The translations under genes and the position numbers were made by a program. Positions 1 through 8,135 of a DNA stretch of 64,000 bases are shown piece after piece. This DNA comes from Puniceicoccaceae bacterium (lineage in GTDB: Bacteria; Verrucomicrobiota; Verrucomicrobiia; Opitutales; JAFGAQ01): assembly GCA_028285755.1 (NCBI GenBank), contig JANQOQ010000001.1, positions 62,001 to 126,000 of the forward strand. Direction: 5' to 3'. The stretch's first letter is position 1, and every line of letters starts with the position of its first letter. The notes beneath the pieces were generated by a model that was given only the letters and a program-made list of their open reading frames with translations, searched no databases and was not told where the DNA came from.

Positions 1-1870
1 GGATCAAGTTCAATGAAGGAACCAAATCCCAGTAGTCATGCTGTCCACTCACCGGAAAGAGATCAGTTCCATCTGCCGCAAAACCATTTGAGCTTTGGTC
101 CGAGTGGATCAGCTGGGTGCCGATGTTACCGTAGAACTTTTTACCGAAGAGATCAGTGTCAAATTCGGATTGAACGTAAAAGGTGGTAACGTCTTCCTGT
201 ACGTCGAAGTTGTTGGCAATCAGATTCACATTATCATTGATAACCGTGTCGTAATAACCACTTTCCCAAAGTCCGCGCGAGTCGTAACTGTATTGACCAT
301 CGATACCGATGAATGACAGATCAGCCACACCAACAGAAGGCGGAAGCGGAGCCGACGTTGCACCATTGGGAAGCGCAAGGAAGAATCCTTCAAAGCCACC
401 CGGAGCCACTTCGATTTCGCTCTTTTCACGCGTGGTGTAGGCTACACCGAACTCAATGCGCTTCCAGAATGAATGATCCAGATCATTATAGACAATGGCC
501 TTATACTGGCTCAACTCGTCCTCAGCACGGGGTCCCTTAAAGAAACCGACCTGACCGCCCGGCACACGATCGCCACCCCAACCCTGGGGACCTGCAAGCA
601 TGATTGCATTCCCATCTGTGTATGACAGGGATGGATCCAAATCAACACCGATACCGGTCATGCTAAAACCGACAGAATCCGGGTTTCCCACCTGATTGGA
701 TGCGTATCCGGAGTAAGTTTCCAATACATTGTCGTCACGCTCCATTGCAGAAGTAGATATATCCAGTTCAAGCTGCCAGCCTTCAGTGTCACCAAAGCGC
801 AAGTTCAAGCCCAGGTTGTAGATATCTGCGTTACGCCATACATTGTCATTACGCATTACCATGTAGACATTGTTGAAAGTACCATTGGTCACCAAACCAT
901 CTTGAACGGTAAAACCGGGCTGCAGTTGTGCAGAACTCCACCACAAAGGTACTTCTACCCCACGCAGGATCTGATCTTCCGCAAAATCCGAGAAAAAGAG
1001 ATCCACGGTCGCATGAAAACTCTCAGTTGGGCGATACTCGATCACACCCATGTAGCTGCTACGCTCAAGCTTACTCGAACGTACAAAGGGTTTTAAACCC
1101 CCTAAAACAAAATCTCCGTCTCCGGTTTCAGGATATCCCCACGCGTTGAATTGCTCACCTTGGCCTGCCTGATCAGTTACCGCATAACCGAATGCAATAC
1201 CGAGAGTGCCATCCATAAACTGGTCCGCATAGTTGATTGAATAACGGTGACCCGTATCATCCGAATCTGGATTCAGCTTACCGGCATCAACCACTTGGTA
1301 AAAATAGTTGGCTGCCAGAATTCTCTCTCCGATCGAAAGCGGGCGGATGGTCTGCATGTCGATCGTTCCTGCCAGACCCTGACCAATCAAAGAAGCCGTG
1401 GAAGTCTTATATACAGTTACACCACTGAGCAGTTCTGCCGGATATTGGTCAAACTCTACAGAGCGGTCACCACTGGTGCTCACTTGTTGTCTACCATTTA
1501 ACATCGCCGTGCTAAAGTCACCCACGAGACCACGGATAACAATACCCTGTGCACGTGAATTAATACGCTGGGTTGTCAAACCGGGCAGTCGTGCCAACGA
1601 TTCTGCGATACTCACATCGGGAAGCTTACCAATGTCCTCCGCAGCAATCGCTTCTACGATCACCGGCTGGATTCGTTTCTTTTCAGTTGCTGCTGCAACA
1701 CTACCGGCAAAACCACCGGAAATCACAAAAGCATCCAATTCATAAATCTTATCGATTTCTTCATCATCCTGAGAAAATGCAGTGGTAATGGTTACCACAC
1801 TCAGAAGAGTAATTACCCAGATCTTCTTAAAAGAAAAACTGGCAAGTATTCTTTGCGAATTCATAGTCAT
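1..1870 (-). CDS. TonB-dependent receptor, 3' end cut by window
   Basis: Outer-membrane receptor that imports ligands, probably oligosaccharides, using TonB energy. The frame is open for about 623 codons from the ATG at 1870 (a second ATG lies at 1864) to the window edge, so the C-terminal part of the barrel is missing. A signal peptide ends near residue 34 (TTAFSQ). It is followed by an acidic stretch with a TonB-box-like segment (ELDAFVISG) and then a plug domain with the typical sequence DIGKLPDVSIAESLARLPG and a later VIRGL. Near the window edge DYWDLVPSLNL matches the barrel motif of the Caulobacter/Xanthomonas-type receptors (TIGR01782-like). No SusD gene is nearby. It is transcribed away from the haloperoxidase fusion. 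The substrate cannot be told from sequence. Confidence 0.93.
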   Translation of the reverse strand, partial: MTMNSQRILASFSFKKIWVITLLSVVTITTAFSQDDEEIDKIYELDAFVISGGFAGSVAAATEKKRIQPVIVEAIAAEDIGKLPDVSIAESLARLPGLTTQRINSRAQGIVIRGLVGDFSTAMLNGRQQVSTSGDRSVEFDQYPAELLSGVTVYKTSTASLIGQGLAGTIDMQTIRPLSIGERILAANYFYQVVDAGKLNPDSDDTGHRYSINYADQFMDGTLGIAFGYAVTDQAGQGEQFNAWGYPETGDGDFVLGGLKPFVRSSKLERSSYMGVIEYRPTESFHATVDLFFSDFAEDQILRGVEVPLWWSSAQLQPGFTVQDGLVTNGTFNNVYMVMRNDNVWRNADIYNLGLNLRFGDTEGWQLELDISTSAMERDDNVLETYSGYASNQVGNPDSVGFSMTGIGVDLDPSLSYTDGNAIMLAGPQGWGGDRVPGGQVGFFKGPRAEDELSQYKAIVYNDLDHSFWKRIEFGVAYTTREKSEIEVAPGGFEGFFLALPNGATSAPLPPSVGVADLSFIGIDGQYSYDSRGLWESGYYDTVINDNVNLIANNFDVQEDVTTFYVQSEFDTDLFGKKFYGNIGTQLIHSDQSSNGFAADGTDLFPVSGQHDYWDLVPSLNLI

Positions 1871-2385
1871 TTATTTTTGGGTTTCTAGGCCCAAACTCTC
1901 TAGCCATTCTTAAGCAACTGATAGGGGAAAGTCTGGGTAAATATTCAGTTCAGGGTTAACAACAAAAAGAGAATTCTTCCTGTCGCTGATAACTATAGTT
2001 GCACAACTGCTTCAGCTTTTCTAATCAATTCCATTTGAGAAAACTGATATTAACTGGACAAAACTTAGCTTCTGTCAGAACCCGCATATATAAAAGGTTT
2101 ACGGGGCCAATTTGACTTAATGTTACCCGCAAAAACAGGGAAATTTCGGCTAAATACGGCTTTACATAGGATAAAACCTGCATCGCTTAATCGCATTTTC
2201 TCCGGTTCGTTGAAATACTTTTTTACAGTCACTACGTTATTTGTATATACAATCCAAACGCTAAACTGGATTCCCAATTAAGATATTTACGGAAAACCTA
2301 AGTTTTTTGCTCATCTCTGAGTTCGCCATAAACGGGGTAACTTCAGTGTAATTAATATAAGCCCCCTGATTACCGCATACATTCG
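1871..2385. other. Divergent intergenic region, 515 bases
   Basis: This A+T-rich gap separates the divergent receptor and haloperoxidase genes and should hold both promoters. A palindromic patch at 1991-2008 (AACTATAGTT overlapping AGTTG-CA-CAACT) could be an operator for the receptor. No convincing gene, RNA or -35/-10 pair was recognised. Confidence 0.5.
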
Positions 2386-5300
2386 ATGAGTATTTTTTTC
2401 GCAGACGTGCACAAAAAACTATCCGTTATTACTATCGGATTGTGTTCGCTGATACCGGCTCTTGCCAAGTTTACGGATGTTGCAGAGTCTGCAGGTATAG
2501 GGGTCTCTCCGGAAATTCCTTTCGAGATCAACCCACCCCAGGGCATTGACCGCAATGTAACCGGATACCCAATCTGCCTGGCAGACCTTGATAACGACGG
2601 ATGGACGGATGTCATCACCTGCCCCACCCCGGAAAGACTACGAGTATTCATGAACAACGGGGATGGCACCTTTTCCGAACAGGGAATCGAAAGGGGGCTC
2701 GGTGAAGCCGTAGACATAGCAGGTATTGCGGCGGGTGATTTTACCAATTCCGGCAAAACCGACCTGTTTCTGGTGCCGCGCATCGGTCCACGTTACTTTT
2801 TATATGTCAACGACGGCTCGGGAAACTTTACCGAAGAAGCGGTAGAACGAGGCGCGGATATGACGGTGGATGGTGAGCCCCATAAAGGCCAGAGCGTTGG
2901 CCTGGTCGATTTTGATCGCGACGGCTATTTGGATATACACGTTACTGAGTGGGGCGTTTCCGGTTCCTCCCAAAGCCCCAACTATTCAGTGCTGCTGCGA
3001 AACCGTGGACGGGAAGCTCCGGGAAATTTCATTAATGTTACTCAAACCTCAGGGTTGACTCAGCCCGTCTTTGGACCTGCCATCAACGGCTTCAGCTCAG
3101 CCTGGGCAGACTTCGATGAGGACGGCAACCCGGATCTGAGCCTCATCAACGATTTTGGCAAGAGCCAGTTTTGGTGGAACAACGGAGACGGCACCTTCAC
3201 CGAAGACCGCCAGGGTGCGAATGTCGGAACCGATGAGAATGGCATGGGAGTGTCTATTGGCGATATCGATAACGATGGGCTGTTGGATTTCTTCGTGAGT
3301 TCCTTCGACGAATATGACGATGGGGTGCTGGTATCGGCAAATAGGCTGTATCGTAACCTCGGCAATCGGCAATTTGAAGATGTGGCGACTGACTATGGGG
3401 TCACTCAAAGCAGCTGGGGCTGGGGCTCCGTATTTATAGATGCTGATAATAATGGCCTTCTTGATCTGCTCGTTACCAATGGTTATCCCTACGGCCACAA
3501 CCCGAATAACGCCACACGTCCCGGCTATATATCCAATGCACGCAGTGACCGTACGGTTTTTTACCTGAACTCAGGAACGCAGATGACCGAAGTGGGCATC
3601 CCCTGGGGAGTCACAGACACAGGCCTCTCCAGAAGTGCTGCCGTCTTTGATTTCGACAACGATGGCGACGAAGATGTCCTAATCGGAAACCTGCAGGACT
3701 CAGCCTCACCCTTCAGGCCCTGGATACTTTATCGCAACGACTCGCCGGACTCCAACAACTGGCTGCGCCTGCGCTTTCAGGGCACCCTATCCAACCGCGA
3801 CGGTTACGGCACGCTCGTCAGGCTAACAGCCGGAGGGATTACGCAGACTGCAGTCTATGCCCCCACCAATGCCTATATCGGCCAACGCGAGCCCTACCTT
3901 CATTTCGGAATCGGTAATGCCGCTGCGATTGATAGCATATCGGTAAAATGGCCCAATGGCGCGACCCAGCAGTTTGCAAATATTCAAGCCAATCAGCTCA
4001 TCGCCCTGGTTGAACCTGCAGATACCACCAACATCGCCCCCCAGTTTAACACCTTCCCGGAAAGTGGCAGCTTCATTAAAGATAGTGCCGTCACCCTCAC
4101 CGCTGAAGCGACCGGGGATCCTTCGCCCCAATACACCTGGTATAAAGACGGAGAACCTATCGAAGGTGTAATCGGTCCGGAGCTTCACTTCCGGCATATA
4201 CAGCCCCATGACGCCGGCCTTTACAGCGTCAGGGCCACCAATGCTGCGGGTACCATCGAAAGCCCGATCATTAATTTAAGTGTAAGTGCAGATTTGGAAT
4301 CGAAATCGATCGCACGCTGGTGGAACGAAGCCCTGCTGGATGGCATACGCAAGGACACCCCCGACCCCCCCATCCATGCGCGCAATCTTTACCATTTATC
4401 CTCAGCACTTTGGGACGTCTACTGGGCCTATCACGTCGAAGGATGGTCCTCTGCGACCCCCGCCTTTCATCAGGAGAATCTATCCGCAGCCGACAAAGGC
4501 ACTGGTCAGCAACAGACCGAAAACCAACGAAAGGCCATGAGTTATGCAGCCTACCGCATGATAGAGAGGCGTTTTGCAAACAGCCCGGGCCGCGATCAGA
4601 CTTACGCGGGCATCCATTGGCTCATGGAACAACTCGGCTACGATCCAGCCATAATCACTCAGGAGGGAAATTCACCCGAAGCCGTGGGCAACCGGATTGC
4701 CCGGGCCGTTCTCGACGCTACCTTATTTGATGGCGCAAACGAGGCAAACCAATATGCGGATACTACCGCCTACGAATCTGTAAATGAACCCATGATCGTC
4801 GGGCTTACTGGCACCGATATGAATGACCCCAACCGCTGGCAGCAACTTTCCCTTTCATTTCTGGTTACCCAGAACGGCATCGTTCAAACTTCGGGCTTAC
4901 AGGAATTCGTCGGCGTAAATGCAAGAAACGTCACCCCTTTTGCCCTGACTAAAACCTCACCCATAACCATAGCCCTGGACCCCGGGCCCCAACCGCTCCT
5001 GGACGGGGTGGGTCACGAACAGTTGGTGCTCGAAGTCGTCGAAGTCATCCAACGTTCTGCCGAGCTCGACCCCGCAGATGGAGTGATGATCGATATTTCA
5101 CCCGGAGCACTCTTTAATAACCCGCTGGGCACGAACGACGGCACCGGATATCCGGAAAATCCATTCACATCAGCCCCTTATGCACCCAATGTCGTTGCCC
5201 AGGCGGATTATGCGCGCATTTTGGCAGAATTCTGGGCAGACGGTCCCGACTCCGAAACCCCGCCCGGCCACTGGAATGTAATCTTCAACGATGTCAGCGA

Positions 5301-6078
5301 CCATCCTGAACTTGAGCTAAGATACCAGGGCGTAGGAGAAGTGCTCAGCCGTTTGGAATGGGATGTGCGCGGATACCTGGCACTCAACGGTGCTGTTCAC
5401 GATGCGGCCTGTGCTGCGTGGACCGTTAAACGCCAGTATGACAGCTCCCGCCCCATATCTCTGATACGCTACATGGGTGGGCTGGGCCAATCTTCAAATC
5501 CCGAAACCGAGCATTACCACGAACTGGGCCTACCCCTCATCGAAGGATTGATTGAAATGACTACTGCTGAAACCGTAACCATCGGGGGGCGGCATCAGAA
5601 TATCGTCAAACAGAGAAATACCGTAGCTGAATACGTGGGCAAAGTGGTCGTGCGCTCCTGGCTGGGAAACCCTTCCAGTAATCCGGATCAAATCGGCGGA
5701 GTCGGCTGGATACTGTCAGAGGATTGGACTCCCTACCAGAAAAACACCTTCGTGACCCCGGCTTTCCCCGGATACGTCTCCGGGCACTCCACCTTTAGCC
5801 GGGCAGCAGCCGAAGTATTGACCCTACTGACCGGCAGTGCGTATTTCCCCGGGGGATTGGCAAGCTATACCTTTCCAAAGGAGAGCTTCCTGGCGTTTGA
5901 AAAGGGCCCCAGCGAAACCTTCGAACTTCAGTGGGCTACCTATTATGATGCGGCCGACCAGGCAGGCTACTCGAGACTTTTTGGAGGCATCCATATTGCC
6001 GCAGATGATAATATCGGGCGTATCCTCGGTTCACAGATAGGCATAGACGCATTCCAAAAGGCGACTTCCATGCGCTAA
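2386..6078 (+). CDS. FG-GAP/ASPIC-UnbV, Ig-like and vanadium haloperoxidase fusion
   Basis: Large secreted protein of 1230 residues. A signal peptide covers about residues 1-27. Residues 30-450 hold seven or so FG-GAP/VCBS repeats with calcium-binding-type DxDxDGxxD loops (LDNDGWTD, FDRDGYLD, IDNDGLLD). Residues 457-545 form an ASPIC-UnbV (CRTAC1) domain and 550-635 an Ig-like domain (YTWYKDGEPI). Residues 640-1230 resemble a vanadium-dependent haloperoxidase of the PAP2 superfamily. The vanadate-binding set is complete: K1015 and R1022 in KRQYDSSRP, S1132-G1133-H1134 in YVSGHS, and R1197 with H1203 in RLFGGIH. The family oxidises halides with H2O2, or acts as a phosphatase; which reaction occurs here is not visible. 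The propeller and Ig parts probably bind carbohydrate or matrix. A weak terminator-like hairpin follows the gene. Confidence 0.88.
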   Translation: MSIFFADVHKKLSVITIGLCSLIPALAKFTDVAESAGIGVSPEIPFEINPPQGIDRNVTGYPICLADLDNDGWTDVITCPTPERLRVFMNNGDGTFSEQGIERGLGEAVDIAGIAAGDFTNSGKTDLFLVPRIGPRYFLYVNDGSGNFTEEAVERGADMTVDGEPHKGQSVGLVDFDRDGYLDIHVTEWGVSGSSQSPNYSVLLRNRGREAPGNFINVTQTSGLTQPVFGPAINGFSSAWADFDEDGNPDLSLINDFGKSQFWWNNGDGTFTEDRQGANVGTDENGMGVSIGDIDNDGLLDFFVSSFDEYDDGVLVSANRLYRNLGNRQFEDVATDYGVTQSSWGWGSVFIDADNNGLLDLLVTNGYPYGHNPNNATRPGYISNARSDRTVFYLNSGTQMTEVGIPWGVTDTGLSRSAAVFDFDNDGDEDVLIGNLQDSASPFRPWILYRNDSPDSNNWLRLRFQGTLSNRDGYGTLVRLTAGGITQTAVYAPTNAYIGQREPYLHFGIGNAAAIDSISVKWPNGATQQFANIQANQLIALVEPADTTNIAPQFNTFPESGSFIKDSAVTLTAEATGDPSPQYTWYKDGEPIEGVIGPELHFRHIQPHDAGLYSVRATNAAGTIESPIINLSVSADLESKSIARWWNEALLDGIRKDTPDPPIHARNLYHLSSALWDVYWAYHVEGWSSATPAFHQENLSAADKGTGQQQTENQRKAMSYAAYRMIERRFANSPGRDQTYAGIHWLMEQLGYDPAIITQEGNSPEAVGNRIARAVLDATLFDGANEANQYADTTAYESVNEPMIVGLTGTDMNDPNRWQQLSLSFLVTQNGIVQTSGLQEFVGVNARNVTPFALTKTSPITIALDPGPQPLLDGVGHEQLVLEVVEVIQRSAELDPADGVMIDISPGALFNNPLGTNDGTGYPENPFTSAPYAPNVVAQADYARILAEFWADGPDSETPPGHWNVIFNDVSDHPELELRYQGVGEVLSRLEWDVRGYLALNGAVHDAACAAWTVKRQYDSSRPISLIRYMGGLGQSSNPETEHYHELGLPLIEGLIEMTTAETVTIGGRHQNIVKQRNTVAEYVGKVVVRSWLGNPSSNPDQIGGVGWILSEDWTPYQKNTFVTPAFPGYVSGHSTFSRAAAEVLTLLTGSAYFPGGLASYTFPKESFLAFEKGPSETFELQWATYYDAADQAGYSRLFGGIHIAADDNIGRILGSQIGIDAFQKATSMR

Positions 6079-6106
6079 ATAAAGGATGCATGAGTATCTT
6101 TTTGCG

Positions 6107-6130
6107 AAAGCCGCCAGTAGTAGGCTTTTT
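6107..6130 (+). terminator. Weak intrinsic terminator candidate
   Basis: AAAGCC (6107-6112) can pair with GGCTTT (6123-6128) and a short T run follows, 29 bases after the haloperoxidase stop. The six-pair stem is weak, so the call is tentative. Confidence 0.4.
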
Positions 6131-6264
6131 AGGCAGTCACTAGCGTCCATTTTATACCCCACACCCTTACATACAGCACCCTATTCTGTCGCAAAATGAG
6201 AATCGGGCTGTTTCAGTTCTGAACGTTAGCAGGTGTGATATTTTTGAATGAAAAAAATCCATAA

Positions 6265-6297
6265 TTTTTAAGTCGTTGATATAAAGTCACTTAAAAA
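6265..6297. promoter_or_regulatory. Inverted repeat upstream of sigma-54 promoter, copy 1
   Basis: TTTTTAAGT (6265-6273) and ACTTAAAAA (6289-6297) are perfect 9-base inverted arms around a 15-base spacer, centred about 55 bases before the predicted transcript start. Copy 2 keeps the arms with one mismatch while the spacer has diverged, which points to a protein-binding dyad. Confidence 0.55.
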
Positions 6298-6309
6298 TTC
6301 ATGCGCAAC

Positions 6310-6326
6310 TTGGCACGCACTGTGCA
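6310..6326 (+). promoter_or_regulatory. Sigma-54 type -24/-12 promoter, copy 1
   Basis: TTGGCACGCACTGTGCA has the invariant GG (6312-6313) and GC (6324-6325) exactly ten bases apart, with the TGGCACG half of the consensus intact and GTGCA in place of TTGCA. The predicted start near 6336 gives a leader of about 60 bases before the ATG at 6398. RpoN would need an AAA+ activator, which is not in this window. The match at copy 2 supports a real site. Confidence 0.75.
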
Positions 6327-6344
6327 AATAATAAGGCACAAAAC

Positions 6345-6365
6345 GCTGGTTCCCTTTTATCCAGC
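6345..6365 (+). promoter_or_regulatory. Leader hairpin of TonB-C gene, copy 1
   Basis: GCTGG (6345-6349) pairs with CCAGC (6361-6365) around an 11-base loop in the predicted 5' leader. Copy 2 changes one pair from U-A to U-G, keeping the RNA stem. It may stabilise the messenger. Confidence 0.4.
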
Positions 6366-6397
6366 ACAACTAAAAAATCTTAAATACATATCACACA

Positions 6398-6739
6398 ATG
6401 AAAACACTAATGACTACCGCACTTCTCGCAGCACTCACAATCGCTTCTACAGCATCCGCTGCTTCAACAACTACCGTTGAACCTACCTACACCGTTCAAC
6501 CCATCGCATTCGAGCATGAAGTGGGACGCACCGTTACCGTCCGCATCGAAATCGACGAACAAGGACTACCCACCGAGGTAACTCCAATCTTCGTAGACAT
6601 GTATGACGAAGCACTCTCAGCACGTGTTGTAAAAGCAGTTAAACAATGGCAATTTACACCTGCTACTGATCCATACGGAAATCCAATCTCCGTTACAGTT
6701 GATCTACCGATTCAAATCAGCGAAATTAATCGCGCTTAA
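6398..6739 (+). CDS. Small periplasmic TonB C-terminal-domain protein, copy 1
   Basis: A 113-residue exported protein. Residues 1-22 are a signal peptide ending in ASA-A. Residues 35-110 match the TonB C-terminal fold (VTVRIEIDEQGLPTEV, then AVKQWQFTPA and VTVDLPIQI). It lacks the N-terminal membrane anchor and the proline-rich spacer of a true TonB, so it cannot by itself carry energy from ExbBD. It could bind TonB boxes or peptidoglycan as a periplasmic accessory; this is inference. The ATG has no Shine-Dalgarno. The second copy at 7293 has an identical signal peptide and a diverged middle. Expression is probably from the sigma-54 type promoter at 6310 and ends at the hairpin at 6768. Confidence 0.85.
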   Translation: MKTLMTTALLAALTIASTASAASTTTVEPTYTVQPIAFEHEVGRTVTVRIEIDEQGLPTEVTPIFVDMYDEALSARVVKAVKQWQFTPATDPYGNPISVTVDLPIQISEINRA

Positions 6740-6767
6740 TTAGTACAAGTCGCTTAGGCTTTTAAGA

Positions 6768-6799
6768 AGCAGCCCGATCATACCCGGGCTGCTTTTTTT
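6768..6799 (+). terminator. Intrinsic terminator after TonB-C copy 1
   Basis: AGCAGCCCG (6768-6776) pairs perfectly with CGGGCTGCT (6785-6793) around an 8-base loop, followed by a run of seven T. Strong rho-independent terminator, duplicated at 7660. Confidence 0.92.
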
Positions 6800-7086
6800 G
6801 CACTGAAATTCAGAGTCCAAGCTCTAGTGCACCGCAGTGGATATCAGCAGCCAGTGGAAAACTAGCCTCGTTTGATTATCCACAAACCCTGGTGGACAAT
6901 GAATGAATGAAGCAACAGACCTCTAAGTACCCCTAAAATGATCTCCGCCTGTAAGGTCGATATAAACAGCCTGCAACAAATAGGTTCCAATTTGGATTCC
7001 CAAATATTCACGTCACCAAATGAGACGGTTGCACATCGCCATTATTCTTTCGGCAAACAAGGACTTATAGAGGAAGATATGTGTCT
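6800..7086. other. Unique spacer between the two duplicated units
   Basis: No ORF, RNA or repeat is recognised in these 287 bases. It marks where the two copies stop matching, so the duplication either kept this spacer or the spacer has since diverged. Confidence 0.5.
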
Positions 7087-7159
7087 CAAAATGAGAATCG
7101 GGCTGTTTCAGTTCTAAACGTTAGTCAGTGCGCCATACTACAGCCAAAGAAATTAATGA

Positions 7160-7192
7160 TTTTTAAGTTACTCATCATCAAATACTTAAGAA
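7160..7192. promoter_or_regulatory. Inverted repeat upstream of sigma-54 promoter, copy 2
   Basis: TTTTTAAGT (7160-7168) and ACTTAAGAA (7184-7192) around a 15-base spacer, at the same place relative to the promoter as in copy 1. The spacer sequence differs almost entirely between copies. Confidence 0.55.
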
Positions 7193-7204
7193 TTAGCAGG
7201 TAAC

Positions 7205-7221
7205 TTGGCACACACTCTGCA
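7205..7221 (+). promoter_or_regulatory. Sigma-54 type -24/-12 promoter, copy 2
   Basis: CTTGGCACACACTCTGC has GG at 7207-7208 and GC at 7219-7220, again ten bases apart. The GG and GC positions survived while the bases between changed at two sites, as expected if RpoN contacts are under selection. Confidence 0.72.
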
Positions 7222-7239
7222 AGTATTAAGACACAAAAC

Positions 7240-7260
7240 GCTGGTTCCCTTTTACCCGGC
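7240..7260 (+). promoter_or_regulatory. Leader hairpin of TonB-C gene, copy 2
   Basis: GCTGG (7240-7244) pairs with CCGGC (7256-7260) with one U-G wobble where copy 1 has U-A. The loop is the same length. Confidence 0.4.
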
Positions 7261-7292
7261 ACAATCAAAAATTCTTAAATACATATCGCACC

Positions 7293-7631
7293 ATGAAAAC
7301 ATTAATGACTACCGCACTTCTCGCAGCACTCACAATCGCTTCTACAGCATCCGCTGCTTCAACCATCGTTGAACCTACCTACACCGTTCAGCCCATCGCA
7401 TTCGAGCATGAAGTGGGCCGCACCGTTACCGTCCGTATCGAAATCGATAAACAGGGCACTCCCATTCAAGTGACACCGATTAACGTAGACATGTATGATG
7501 AACAGCTCGCTGTCCGGGTTGCCAAAGCGGTAATCCAGTGGCAGTTCTCACCTGCTGTCGATAACTACGGCAACAACATACCCGTAACCGTAGACCTACC
7601 GGTTCAAATCAGCGAAATCAAGCGATCTTAA
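7293..7631 (+). CDS. Small periplasmic TonB C-terminal-domain protein, copy 2
   Basis: A 112-residue paralogue of the protein at 6398, one codon shorter just after the signal peptide. The signal peptide and the EPTYTVQPIAFEHEVGRTV segment are the same. Differences cluster in the central loop and helix (for example TPIQVTPIN and VIQWQFSPAV) and in the NNIPVTV strand. As in copy 1 there is no membrane anchor or proline-rich region. Two dose-doubled but diverging copies suggest either higher output or recognition of different partner receptors; neither is proven. It has its own promoter and terminator, so it is a single-gene unit. Confidence 0.85.
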   Translation: MKTLMTTALLAALTIASTASAASTIVEPTYTVQPIAFEHEVGRTVTVRIEIDKQGTPIQVTPINVDMYDEQLAVRVAKAVIQWQFSPAVDNYGNNIPVTVDLPVQISEIKRS

Positions 7632-7659
7632 CCATTACCAGTCGCTTATGTTTTCAAAA

Positions 7660-7691
7660 AGCAGCCCGACCATACCCGGGCTGCTTTTTTT
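7660..7691 (+). terminator. Intrinsic terminator after TonB-C copy 2
   Basis: AGCAGCCCG (7660-7668) pairs with CGGGCTGCT (7677-7685) and is followed by seven T. The stem is identical to the terminator at 6768; only the loop differs. Confidence 0.92.
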
Positions 7692-8135
7692 GTCATTTCG
7701 AAAAGAGCCATCCCGACCTGGAAATCCTGAATCCGCACTGTTTAAGCCTGATCGAATCGCCAAATCGCATATATTCTCAACACCTAAGTTTTGTCTGCAT
7801 CTTGTATGAATTAGCCAATACTCAAGGATCGAAGCTTCAGAATTACTGTGAAAAAGTAGGCAAATAGACAGAATACGAATCCTACCCATTGGATTCACAT
7901 TCTGCAGTTCTTTAAAACAGAACAACTTAAATTTTCAGCGTTTACCCCGAAAATGCCCGATTCAGAATACTTTAATCACTCTTTTAAAATTTTGGACGTA
8001 GACCGCAACGGCCTACACCAATGTAGCCACTCGGATACATCGCGATATGTGAAGCTCGAGTGGTGCGGTAGTAACGGCGGGAGCAAATAATTAAAAAGGG
8101 GTATTTGCTTCCGCCAATCCCCCGGAATCACGATC
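7692..8135. other. Intergenic region before malQ
   Basis: These 444 bases hold no convincing gene. Two short frames on the minus strand have no recognisable product. An imperfect inverted repeat (GTAGACCG at 7998, CGGCCTAC at 8009) lies 120 bases before malQ; its role is unknown. The malQ promoter should be here. Confidence 0.45.

Larger units (their letters stand above)
6192..6799 (+). repeat. Tandem duplication, copy 1 (promoter, gene, terminator)
   Basis: The unit from CAAAATGAG at 6192 to the T tract at 6799 reappears at 7087-7691. The offset is 895 bases up to the coding region and 892 afterwards, because copy 2 lacks one codon. Conserved in both are a 37-base upstream block, an inverted repeat, a sigma-54 type promoter, a leader hairpin, the gene and its terminator. 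The 287 bases between the copies are not duplicated. Confidence 0.9.
7087..7691 (+). repeat. Tandem duplication, copy 2
   Basis: Second copy of the unit at 6192-6799, starting with the same upstream block (AGAATCGGGCTGTTTCAG) and ending at the same type of terminator. Regulatory parts and signal peptide are better conserved than the middle of the gene, suggesting selection for the same expression but different binding. Confidence 0.9.

Noticed and set aside
2065-2277. 70-codon minus-strand frame in the receptor/haloperoxidase gap
   Set aside because: No recognisable domain, no ribosome site, and it lies in the region needed for two promoters.
7998-8016. Imperfect hairpin GTAGACCG/CGGCCTAC as an RNA or riboswitch
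   Set aside because: Single short stem with a mismatch and a 3-base loop, no conserved riboswitch elements.
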